From: Neostapfia colusana
Taxonomy: Eukaryota > Streptophyta > Magnoliopsida > Poales > Poaceae
NCBI GenBank assembly: GCA_030760725.1
Contig: JASWHV010000011.1
Span: forward strand, 18,873,501-18,937,500
DNA: 64,000 nt
Reading direction: 5' to 3'
The notes beneath the pieces were generated by a model. That model made no database searches, was not told where the DNA came from, and saw nothing but the letters and a program-made list of their open reading frames with translations. The position numbers and the translations under genes were made by a program. This document shows, piece by piece, positions 43,637 to 53,102 of this stretch. Within the stretch, counting starts at the first letter, position 1. Each line of letters starts with the position of its first letter.

Positions 43637-45701
43637 TTGTTCGAAAGGCAGTCTTGGGTATGTCGGAGGGCTTAATCTTCAGCTGGAAGTATCCCGACCG
43701 AAGATCAATCTTGGAGAAAACTCGAGCACCTTTCATTTGGTCGAACAGGTCCTCTATACGTGGCAGCGAGTATTTATTCTTGACCGTCACCTCATTGAGA
43801 GACCTATAATCCACGCACATCCTTTGGGTCCCATCCTTATGGTCTACGAAAAGCACGGGGGCTCCCCATGGTGACGAGCTTGGGCGAATAAAATCCTTCT
43901 CTAGCTGCTCCTGAATTTGCTTCTTGAGTTCCACTAGTTCATTAACGGACATCCTATATGGTCTCTTTGCTATAGGTGCAGTTCCAGGTATCTAGTCAAT
44001 GGCAAACTCAATGTCCCGATCAGGTGGTATACCTGGAAGTTCTTCCGGGAACACGTCCGAAAATTCTTGAACCACCGGAATGCTTTCCAATGTTGCTTCT
44101 TCGACGTGGTTCAACGTTGCCTTCTCAGTTGTTGGTTGGGCTGACTCGAACTCGATGCCAGTTCCGTGCTCGTTTGTCAACTGCACGCTCCTCTCAGCAC
44201 ATTGGATTACCCCGTTTTGCTTGCTTAACCAATCCATTCCGAGTATTATGTCAAGCCCTTGGGAATCCAAGACAATGAGGTTGGCAAGGAAGTCTACCCC
44301 CCTTATTTTAAGGTTTACTTTCAGACATACTATATTGGTCCGCATCTCTCCACCGGGAGAATTAACCAACATAGTATATTTTAAGTGTGATATGGGTAGA
44401 TTATACTTGGCAACATACTTGGATGATATGAATGAACGTGATGCTCTGAAATCGAATAAAATGGTGGCTGGGTTGGAGTTGGCAAGGAACATACCAATCA
44501 CGACGTCCTCAGCCTGTTGCGCTTCCTCAGCAGAGTGGTTCAGTTGCCGCGAGCGTAGTTCTGCTGTCCACGGTTGCCTTGCGCAGCTCCTCCGTTCGGC
44601 TGTGGGTTCTGCTTGGGCGCGTTACTTGGCTGTCCAGTACTTTTACTTTGGCACTAACTTGAAAAGTGTTCTATTTCTCCGCATGCAAAGCATGCCTTGT
44701 TACCCAAGACAACAGAGACGTTGGGGCGGGGGTTTTGAACATAAGAGCCCATGTTGGGTCGGGGCGCAGGAGGCGGAGGCATACGAGGTGCTTGCGTAAC
44801 AGGACGTTGCTGTGGTGGTCGATTAGGGCGAAAAGTCAGAGTGGGCAATCCATACTGTGGTGCAGCTGGGGGCATGTACCGAGGGCGTACGTTGCTCCCT
44901 TGTGGCTGGTATAGCATCTTCCTTTTGCCCTCTTGCTTGATCTCTCGGATCTTGCTCTCAACCACTATAGCTTTGTCAACTAGCTTCTGGAAGTTTGCGT
45001 AGTCATTGTTGAGAAGTTGAACTTGGATCTCATTGTTCAACCCTTTCATGAACAAGTACTGCTTCCGTTGGTCCGAGTTGACATCCTCGGGGGCATACCT
45101 TGACAGCTGCGTGAACTTGTTGAGGTACTCATTCACGCTCTTCTTGCCTTGGCGGAGACCTTCAAACTCTTGCCTTTTTAGCATCATGACTCCCACAGGG
45201 ACATAATGAGAGCGGAAACTCTCCTTGAATTCAACCCAAGTAATGGTCTCCGGGTTGTCATGAGCTGCAAAGGGCATCCCACCAGTCAGCGGCTGCTCCC
45301 ATAAGTTGGTGCGATGCGTAGAGAACTTTCTCTCGATCATTGCACTGAACTATGACAAGCTTCTTCTCCATGGACTTCAACCAATCATCGACCTCCATGG
45401 GATCATTAGCTTGTGCAAAAGTGGGTGGTCGAGCCCTCATGAACTCTTCCAATCGGTTGCGAGCCGGCGGTGGTGGCGGTGGTGGTGGTGGTGGTGCAGT
45501 AACGGGGTTGTTGTTATTGTTGGCCTACAACTAACCCAAAGTTTGGATCATGGTTTGCATAAGCTGGTTCTGCATAGCCATCAACCGCTCCAAGTTGTTT
45601 TCACCATCCCCGGGTTTATCATTCTTAGGAACTTCAACGTGGTCCTCCTCTTGGTTACCACGGACGTTCCTCCTTTGGCGGCCGACGTTTTCTCTCACCA
45701 T
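43637..45701 (-). pseudogene. E5 gypsy gag - protease - RT start, decayed and truncated
   Basis: Gag begins with ATG at 45701 (MVRENVGRQRR). Capsid homology covers about 45450-44900 (VDDWLKSMEKK, ADWWDA, then SLNEYLNKF-type and FVEGL-type runs) with frame changes near 45260-45340 and 45450. The zinc knuckle near 44680 (CFACGEIEHF) lies at a frame break. In the protease (44501-43992) the active-site block reads DFRASRSF in place of DSGATHSF, so catalysis should be lost; ILGMDW is kept. The start of reverse transcriptase (43952 down) keeps [11 protein letters not shown] and SKIDLRSGY, then ends at 43637 in Tat-LTR sequence, giving a chimeric frame to 43416. The rest of pol is absent. The layout resembles E3 and E4. 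Confidence 0.82.
45466..45497. repeat. GGT/GGC microsatellite in E5 gag
   Basis: A near-perfect GGT repeat. On the minus strand it encodes a proline run in gag. Confidence 0.6.
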
Positions 45702-46165
45702 CTGTGAGAGAGAGTTGAGTAGAATAGAAGTTAGAAGTTTAGATAGATTCCCCAACTATATGCATCAAGGTGGATGGACTATATATCATCCTATATGAGG
45801 ATGTGGACAAGTGTCGAAGCATCTCACATCTCTCTACTATGTGTGGATATGGACAATGCTGAAACGTCCCACAACTCACACTAAGCACTCAAGCACAACA
45901 ATCATCACAAAAGTTCAGCACACAACTCCTATTCAAAGCTTACTCAATGGGGGTCCTATGTGGTTTGGTGTGATACCAATCTGTGACTTTATCCTATGGT
46001 CAATGGGTTTCTAATGCCAATCTATGCATTCTACCTAGGCTTGTCTCCTATGTTCAACGTGGCTCCTAATACCAATCTGCGACTAGGCTTGCATCCTATG
46101 GTCGACGTGGCAGCACCAATCTTGTGAATTCTATCTAGGCTTGCGACCTATGGTCAACCGTGGTA
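45702..46165 (-). other. E5 leader with repeated primer-site-like junctions
   Basis: No gene is visible. The junction motif GATACCAATCTGTGAC, which at 46171-46186 spans the end of the primer-binding site and the start of the LTR, recurs at 45972-45987 and in altered form near 46069-46085. Repeats of CTAGGCTTG...CCTATGGTC accompany it. The leader seems to have been built by tandem duplication. Confidence 0.5.
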
Positions 46166-46177
46166 GCTCTGATACCA
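46166..46177 (-). promoter_or_regulatory. E5 primer-binding site (tRNA-Met)
   Basis: Minus-strand TGGTATCAGAGC lies three bases from the LTR end at 46181. Confidence 0.85.
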
Positions 46178-46180
46178 ATC

Positions 46181-46820
46181 TGTGACGCCCCTGTTCCAAG
46201 AAAACCTCAAAACTGGACTGATGCATATGTCTGCCCAGGATGTTCATCACACATACACATATATTCCACAAACTGAATTCAGAATATAACCACGAATAAT
46301 AGGGTTTTATTACAATGTCTCATGAACCTCTATCTTATTCTAGCAGTGGAAGTCTTATCTTAGCAGCGGAAGTTTTATTCTAGCAGCAGAAGTCTTCTAA
46401 ACTATTGCGGAAGCAAACTAAGCAGCAGTAGCGGCTCCATCTCCTACTCCACAGGAAAGTTGATGGTAGATCACACGCCTAATACTCCACATGGTCTTCA
46501 AAGTATTCCTCTCCTGTTGCTGATGATGTATGATAATGCAAGGGTGAGTACATGTCGTACTCAGCAAGTGCGGGAAGTATGACATGTAGCTTATAACAAG
46601 GTAGGTATAAAAAGGCTCATTGCATAAAGCAAAGTTTATTTCACAAAACAAGAATAAAACAACAACTAGCTTTAAGTGAATTATATCCCAACATGTATCC
46701 AATTAAAACATCAACATACCTCCGTCATATTCCACCTCTTTTCATGTCTCATCAGACATTCATCTTTCTCTTTATGCTCATGAATACCATGTCGTATTCA
46801 TTACCATCTCATCTAATATT
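46181..46820 (-). mobile_element. E5 5' LTR, partial, interrupted by E6
   Basis: In plus orientation it starts TGTGACGCCCC next to the primer-binding site. It runs 640 bp and is then cut by the E6 insertion at 46821. The remainder should lie beyond the right end of E6, outside the window. No gene is inside. Confidence 0.7.
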
Positions 46821-48143
46821 TGAAAGTGCATCTAGGCATCCCCTGTGGGTTTTGGTTGATTTATGACAAACAAATGAGACCCTAACAAAATTGTTGAGAT
46901 GAGTGCAGGTTCTCAAAGAAATTAGGAAGAAAGCGCAAAAAGAAAGGAGAAGGAGGATCCAAATTGATAAGAGCTCAAGAGCTGAAAAGATTAGATCACT
47001 TAGTATAGAGTGTGTTGGAGAAACACACCCCAAGAGCTCAAGTGGAAGAAATCACACTAACTGCACAAAAGCAGCATGTGCGGACTAGTCCGATTTCAAC
47101 CGGACTAGTTCGATTTTCTTTCTGACCACAAAACGGACTAGTGAGATATGGACTGGACTAGTCCGATATATCTCTGAGTAGACATCGGACTAGTCCGCAC
47201 TACTACAGACTAGTCCGGTATCTCACAACACTTAGGGTTTTCCACACACCGCACACCAGACTAGTCTGGAGTCAACCACAAACTAGTCCGGACATCGCAA
47301 ACCCTAATGTAACCATTGGAAACCCTACTATAAAGAGGTGTACGGCCATACCACCATACACTTCGACCCCCTGCGCCGTCACACCTCCCAAGAGCCCAAA
47401 ATTCACATCTCCCCACACATTCTAACCCAAAAAGGATCAATTCTTTGGGGATTAGCAATTGATCAAAGGAGAGACTTGTTCTACACATCTTGAGCTCTTG
47501 GGTTTGATCTCTCGCACACTCTTGTTCGTTTATTGTTCATCTTTTGAGTGTGTTTTGTTGTGTTCATTCATTATAACTCTTGGGAAGCTTTCAACTTGTG
47601 AGAAGGCCCCTTGAACGATTTATTCCCCTTTGTGATTAGTGGAGGAGAATCGGCCTTCGTGGCGATTCAACGAGGGTAGGGTTGGAGAAGACCCGGTCCT
47701 TAGTGGACTCCTCAACGGGGACGTAGATTTCCTTCGTGGAATCGAACCTCGGGATAAACACTTGTCTATTACTCTTGTTTATTTATTGTTCATCATATTC
47801 TAGTGTTTAATTAATCTTGTGAAATTCACGTTGAAGCATTGAAATCAAAGTTGATTTCTGTCATTCATTATATCACTGTTGCAATACATCTAAGTCATCA
47901 ATTAGTTTCCGCTGCATAGAGTACTAGAAGTGAACATATTGATCAATCTTGATTTTCTAGTCCACGCATACCGGACTAGTCCGCACAGTATCGGACTAGT
48001 CCGATTTTTCTCTGAGTAGAAAACGGACTAGTCCGCACTCTACTGAACTAGTCCGATTTCCCTGTATTTGATAAACCGACTAAGTGTTTCATGGATCAAC
48101 AAAGCGTCGAAAAGCCTATTCACCCCCCTCTAGGCTACATTCA
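46821..48143 (+). repeat. E6 5' LTR with CGGACTAGTCCG palindromes
   Basis: 1323 bp. The 12-bp perfect palindrome CGGACTAGTCCG occurs at 47081, 47186, 47972, 47992 and 48024, with several one- or two-base variants between (for example 47101 and 47154). TATAAA lies at 47329-47334. The 3' LTR is outside the window. Confidence 0.88.
47329..47334 (+). promoter_or_regulatory. TATA box of the E6 LTR
   Basis: CTACTATAAAGAGG lies just after the first palindrome cluster, at the position matching the E7 LTR layout (palindromes, then TATA). Confidence 0.55.
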
Positions 48144-48145
48144 AT

Positions 48146-48157
48146 TGGTATCAGAGC
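48146..48157 (+). promoter_or_regulatory. E6 primer-binding site (tRNA-Met)
   Basis: TGGTATCAGAGC lies two bases after the LTR end, the same spacing as E7. Confidence 0.9.
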
Positions 48158-48196
48158 CAAACTCTTCAAAAGAGACTCACCGCTCAAAGAGACGAT

Positions 48197-49436
48197 ATGG
48201 ACGTCAAGGATGTACACAAGAAGATCGACGACGAAAAGAGTAATGATGAAAGGACTCAAAAGCTAAAGAAGCTACTCGACGCCATTCAAGACAGTGAGGA
48301 TGATAATGAGGAGGTGCTTCAACTCAAGGCCCTTCTATGGAAGAAGGCAATCTCCCCAAAAGGGAAGAAGAACACCGATGATGAAAAGAAGAAGAAAAGG
48401 GGTAGTCACATAGATTACTCCTGATATCTTTTGATTATGAGCGTTTGAATTCTAACAACAGTCATTACTTATCAATTCCTCTAGAGAAAGCACCTTACTT
48501 TGATGGCAATGATTATTCAATATGGAGACAAAACATGAAAATGCACCTTATATCTCTTAACCCAAGTTTGTGGCACATAGTGTGTACAGGGATAGATATC
48601 CCGGATGATGATGAAGAGCTGACCCCAAGCCAATAACAAGCCATCCACCGGAATGCCAAGCTGCAGCTGTGATTGCGTCATCACTACGCCGAGACGAGTT
48701 CACCAAGGTGGATGGACTCGAAATAGCCAAGGAGATATGGGACACACTACAAACTGCATATGAAGGTGACCGTCATGTACGCGAAGCCAAGATAGAAATG
48801 ATTGAAGGTGAATTGGGAAGATTCGCGATAGAAGAAGATGAATCACCACAAGATATGTACAATTGACTGAAGAATCTTATCAACAAAGTCCGAGCTTATG
48901 GCAGCAAGAAGTGGAATGATCATGAGGTCATGAAGTTAATTCTCGGAGCATTCATGTCTCGCAACGTGACTTTTTGCTCTATGATTAGAGAAAGCCCAGG
49001 GTACCGGAAAATGACCCCAGACAAACTTCTTGGCAAGATCATCAACTTTGAGATGATGGAGAAGCAAGCCAAGCATGTTAAGGAAATTGCCGATCTCACC
49101 TCGACAAAGAAGGAGTTGCTTTGAAGTCAACTTGTAAACCCGTATCAAAGGAAGCTCGAGAAGCTTATGGAGAAGACAACAGCGATGATGAAAGTTGTGA
49201 TATTGATGAAGAAGACATGATCTTGTTCATGAAGAAGTTCAAGAAAATGATGAGAAGAAGAAAGGGTAGCAGCTCAAATGAAGAAAGACAAAGGGACAAA
49301 CAAAGACCCAAGATGAGACGGGCGTGCTATAACTGTGAAGGATACGATCACTTCATAGTAGATTGTCCATATGATGAAAACAAGAAGAAGACAAAAGACA
49401 ACAAGCCTCAACCAAAGAAAATGTTTAAGAAGAAGC
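48197..49436 (+). pseudogene. E6 gag, first part, decayed, interrupted by E7
   Basis: ATG at 48197 opens a short Lys/Asp/Glu-rich segment. A TGA at 48422-48424 and a frame change precede the copia gag domain (PYFDGNDYSIWRQNMKMHL, about 48490-48545). Further stops fall at 48634-48636, near 48671 and near 48864. The nucleocapsid zinc knuckle is present at about 49327-49368 (CYNCEGYDHFIVDC, all four ligands present). A Lys-rich stretch follows and is cut at 49436 by E7. The gene resumes at 61299. Confidence 0.82.
49432..49436. repeat. E7 target-site duplication, left copy (GAAGC)
   Basis: GAAGC precedes the TGAAAGCATC start of E7 and is repeated at 61294-61298. Confidence 0.92.
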
Positions 49437-50910
49437 TGAAAGCATCTAGGCCCCCGTGAGATATGGTTTCGGTGATTAATGACAACCGTTCATTATTACT
49501 AATGAGTTTGTGGATGCGAGGTTTCACGTACATCACATCAAACATTAAATGAACTATCTATTCACACCATCTACTGCTCATTGGATACAAATGGAGACCC
49601 CTCAACGATCCATTCTAAGGGGTTATTCGACACTCATGAAAACTAAATGAAGAACTCATACAACGACTCTATTTTATCAAAATTGGCAACACAAGAAGCT
49701 TACACTTCATCGTAATATCATTTCAAACAAGTGTCAAAGAGGTCACTCAAGAAGATTCTAAAAGATCAACTCAAAACAACTCGAAGCTAACAAGTTGCAT
49801 TCACCGGATCATCCGATGTCTTGCAAAATGACTACATCGGTCGAATTTGAGTTGGCAGAAGAAGAAGACCTCAGAGCCTAGTACACACCGGATCATCCGA
49901 TGTGAAGGAAGTGGCACATCGGTTGATTTCAACAGAAGGATAATTTCTGACTAATTCTGAAGATCAACTCACCGGATCATCCGATGATAAAGTAAGTGAA
50001 CATCGGTCGATTTCAACCGAGACATTTTTTCTGAACCAATTCTGAAGATCAACTCACCGTATCATCCGATGATGAATTGAAGTAACATCGGTCGATTAAA
50101 AGATCCAACGGTTATATCCAACGGTCACATCTGACACATGACATCAGCTAATTTGGAACTCGACCGATGATCATATAAAGGGGTGCATCGGAGGATCCGA
50201 TGATCACTGAAAAAGTCTGCCCACTTTTCCAACGGCTATCTCGTGTGGGCTGGCTATAAATACCCCTCCAACCGGCCATTTTGACAAGTCTTGATCACCA
50301 GAGCCTCTCTACACATTCTCAAGCATTCAAGACCAAGAGCTACCACTTCCACACTTCAAAACCTCTTGTACTCCAACTATAGGTTATATCTAGCTAGAGA
50401 GAAGCTTGTGTGCGTCCATTCTTGGTGATTGGAATCTCTAGGCTAGTGAGAGAGAGTGTCTTGGTGACTTCTCTCACCTTGTAAACGTTGGAGGAAGAAG
50501 AGATCACTCCGGAGCTTACCAAGGTGTTTGTGGAAGCCCGGAGGATCACCGTTGTACAAGGCTTGAGCTCCACCTTGCCGGAGAAGGCGAACGGAGAAAG
50601 ATAGTGGATTCCCTCGTCTTGGTGACTTGGGAGTGGCTATACCCTTTGGTGGGTGCCACAACGTGGACGTAGGAAGATTTTTGTGATCTTACCGAACCAC
50701 GGGAAAAATCGTCGTGTCTCTGAGTCTCCGCGGGAGTTTGCATTTCTCTCCTCACCCCTTACCATTATGCTTTTACTATTCCGCACTTAACTCTCTTGCT
50801 TGCGTAGTTAGTTTGCATAGGGAATTGGGCTTCAACCATTAAAGTTTTAAATTGCTCTAAAATTTTAAAAAGCCCAATTCACCCCCCTCTTGGGCGTTTC
50901 GATCCTTACA
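49437..50910 (+). repeat. E7 5' LTR with CACCGGATCATCCGATG repeats
   Basis: 1474 bp, TGAAAGCATC to TTACA. CACCGGATCATCCGATG lies at 49802, 49886 and 49970, with a one-base variant near 50057, alternating with CATCGGTCGATT. TATAAATA lies at 50255-50262. Open frames in the LTR are chance. Confidence 0.94.
50255..50262 (+). promoter_or_regulatory. TATA box of the E7 5' LTR
   Basis: GGCTATAAATACCCC lies downstream of the palindrome array, conserved at 60637-60644. Transcription would start near 50290. Confidence 0.7.
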
Positions 50911-50912
50911 AT

Positions 50913-50924
50913 TGGTATCAGAGC
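50913..50924 (+). promoter_or_regulatory. E7 primer-binding site (tRNA-Met)
   Basis: TGGTATCAGAGC lies two bases after the 5' LTR. Confidence 0.92.
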
Positions 50925-50970
50925 GAGGTTGCTCATTGGATCATTCTAGCTTCACCGCTAGAGAGCGAAA

Positions 50971-53088
50971 ATGGCCAAGAATGGGGGTTCGATTCCTACC
51001 TTCGAGGGCAAGAATTTTGCTTATTGGAAAGCACGCATGCGCGCTTACCTTGAGGCAATTGCTCCCGAAGTGTGGGAAGCGACCCATGCGGGGTTTGGAA
51101 ATCTTGACTATGTTGGTGACCAACTAAAATGGGATGCTAAGGCTAGAAATGCCATATATGAATGCATTAGTCAAGATGTCTTTGCTAGGATTGCTAGTAA
51201 AGAAAAAGCGTGTGAAATTTGGGCATGTCTAATTGAAATACATGAGGGCTCATCTCGGGTTAAAGAACTCAAATATCACATGCTTAAATCAAAATATGAT
51301 GAATTTAAGATGTTTCCTCATGAGAACGTTAACCAAATGTTTTCTCGTTTAAATGTGCTCATTGAGGAAATTAACGCACTTGACATTGCTTCTCTTGGCA
51401 AGGGACTTATCAATCGCAAGATCCTCATGCTTCTACCCAAGCCCAAGTACAACATTATCAATTCAATGCTCCAAAAGGAGTCACTAGACAACATGGAAGT
51501 TTCGGAGCTCATTGGAGAAATCCATGCTCATGAGATGAGCGTACTTGGAATGATGGAGGAGTCATCATCAAAAACCATTGCTCTCAAGGCTTCAACCAAG
51601 AAGACAACTTCCAAGAAGAAGAAAGTGGTTGAGCCTAGCTCAAGTGAAGAAGAGCAAGAAACAAGCGAAGATGATGATGATGAACTTGCTTTGATGATGA
51701 GGAAATTCTCACGCCTCAACTCCAAGATTGCAAAGAAGGGATACTCTTTTGATCCTAAAAAGAAAGCCTTCTTGCCAAGAAAAGATGAAAACAAGACGTG
51801 CTACAATTGTGGTGATCTAGGCCACATATCATATGATTGTCCAAGACCGGACAAAAGGAAGGAAAATGGGAAGCATTACAAGTTAGAAGAAAGTGATGAT
51901 GAAGAGGAGGTTAAGCCCAAGCGTTCTTTTGGAAAGAAGAAATTTGACAAAGGCAAGAAAACCAAGCTCTTTCCAAAGAAGAGAAGAGGGCCTCAAAAGG
52001 TCTTCATGTGTGAAGCCAATGAGTGGATCACGGATGAAGAGTCAAGCGACGAAGATAGTGAAGATGAAGAAAACTTGGCGGGCCTCGCCGTCGTCAACAA
52101 GGATGACTCACCTCTTCGTCCACCTCCTATGTGCCTAATGGCGAAAGGTAACTCAAAGGTATGTGAAGATTCTAGCGATGATGATGATGAGCTTTCACCC
52201 GATGAATTAGCATCTATGATTAATGAATATCATACCATTATAAAAAGGGAAAAGGCTAAGGTTAAGGCTTTTGAGCTAGCTCGAGCTAAGATTGAAAGTG
52301 CCAACCTCGATTTGCATGACAAGTATGTAACCATACTTAAAGAGCATGACACGCTCAAATCAAATGTTAAGCAAATCGAGGAGGAGAATGCTCAAATCAA
52401 GCTTAAGTATCATGAGCTTGACTTAGCTAACTTAGCACTCTTGGCAAAGCACAATGAGTTGGTTCAAGAACATGAAGTGCTTAACCTTGCTTATGAAGCG
52501 ATTGAACTTAAAGTGAAAAACACAAAGAAAGAAACCCTTGATGGCAAAATATCACCTAATTCACATGCCACTAATATTTTGGATGAGTCTTTGCCTTTGA
52601 AAGCAAGCCCTAGGGAGAAGGAGCTAATGGACGAAATTGAAAGTCTTCGCACTAGTGTGGCAAGACTTTCTAAGGGGGAGGACAAGCACAAGGAAATCCT
52701 CTACCAACAAGCTAAAGGCTTCCACAAGAGGGGACTTGGATCCTTCCCGGTGCCCAACAAAGGAAAGGTGCCCTCACCGGAGCTTAGGGCAAGCTTCATC
52801 AAGGAAGTTGGTTCCTATTGCCAACATTGTGAGGTCACCGGACATCACACGAGGGAGTGTCCTCTTCCCAACCGTCTTTCTCCCAAATTGCCTCCCAACT
52901 ACAAATCTACGTTCAATGATTACCATTATCTATTGAGCAAAGTAGGTGGAAAAGTGAAGGCAAGGTTCATCGGCAAAGACATCAAGGGCATGAAGGGGAA
53001 GCTCCCCAAGCAACTTTGGGTTCCAAAAACACTTGTATCACACATACAAGGACCTAAGTTGGCTTGGGTTCCTAAACTCAAAAACTAA
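50971..53088 (+). CDS. E7 Gag, intact, with two zinc knuckles
   Basis: 705 codons from ATG at 50971 (MAKNGGSIPTFEGKNF). Order: copia gag/UBN2-type domain at about 1-190 (YWKARMRAYLEAI, VKELKYHMLKSKYDEF); Lys/Ser-rich linker with an acidic run; first CCHC zinc knuckle CYNCGDLGHISYDC from residue 277; Lys/Asp/Glu-rich segment; long coiled coil about 430-570; second CCHC motif CQHCEVTGHHTREC from residue 617; basic C-terminus. It should form the virus-like particle and bind the element RNA. It is longer than most copia gags, as in Sireviruses. The stop at 53086-53088 lies 14 bases before the pol frame, which is in the -1 frame. No lesion is visible. Confidence 0.93.
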   Translation: MAKNGGSIPTFEGKNFAYWKARMRAYLEAIAPEVWEATHAGFGNLDYVGDQLKWDAKARNAIYECISQDVFARIASKEKACEIWACLIEIHEGSSRVKELKYHMLKSKYDEFKMFPHENVNQMFSRLNVLIEEINALDIASLGKGLINRKILMLLPKPKYNIINSMLQKESLDNMEVSELIGEIHAHEMSVLGMMEESSSKTIALKASTKKTTSKKKKVVEPSSSEEEQETSEDDDDELALMMRKFSRLNSKIAKKGYSFDPKKKAFLPRKDENKTCYNCGDLGHISYDCPRPDKRKENGKHYKLEESDDEEEVKPKRSFGKKKFDKGKKTKLFPKKRRGPQKVFMCEANEWITDEESSDEDSEDEENLAGLAVVNKDDSPLRPPPMCLMAKGNSKVCEDSSDDDDELSPDELASMINEYHTIIKREKAKVKAFELARAKIESANLDLHDKYVTILKEHDTLKSNVKQIEEENAQIKLKYHELDLANLALLAKHNELVQEHEVLNLAYEAIELKVKNTKKETLDGKISPNSHATNILDESLPLKASPREKELMDEIESLRTSVARLSKGEDKHKEILYQQAKGFHKRGLGSFPVPNKGKVPSPELRASFIKEVGSYCQHCEVTGHHTRECPLPNRLSPKLPPNYKSTFNDYHYLLSKVGGKVKARFIGKDIKGMKGKLPKQLWVPKTLVSHIQGPKLAWVPKLKN

Positions 53089-53102
53089 CTTCATGTGTGT
53101 AG
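53089..53102 (+). other. gag/pol junction of E7 with splice-acceptor-like end
   Basis: The junction reads CTAAC (53085-53089, overlapping the gag stop) then TTCATGTGTGTAG ending at 53102. The terminal TAG is in frame with pol and closes that frame just before the first pol codon, so a simple -1 shift cannot pass through it. Splicing to the AG at 53101-53102 could. Confidence 0.4.

Noticed and set aside
43233..43809. Long plus-strand frames over 43233-43809
   Set aside because: They translate the CACGTG repeat array of the Tat LTR and run antisense across the RT junction. The repeated peptide wording comes from the DNA repeat.
47081..48035. Restriction-site-like or integron attachment sites
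   Set aside because: The CGGACTAGTCCG palindromes are confined to the LTR and fit the Sirevirus cis-repeat pattern; nothing bacterial is present.
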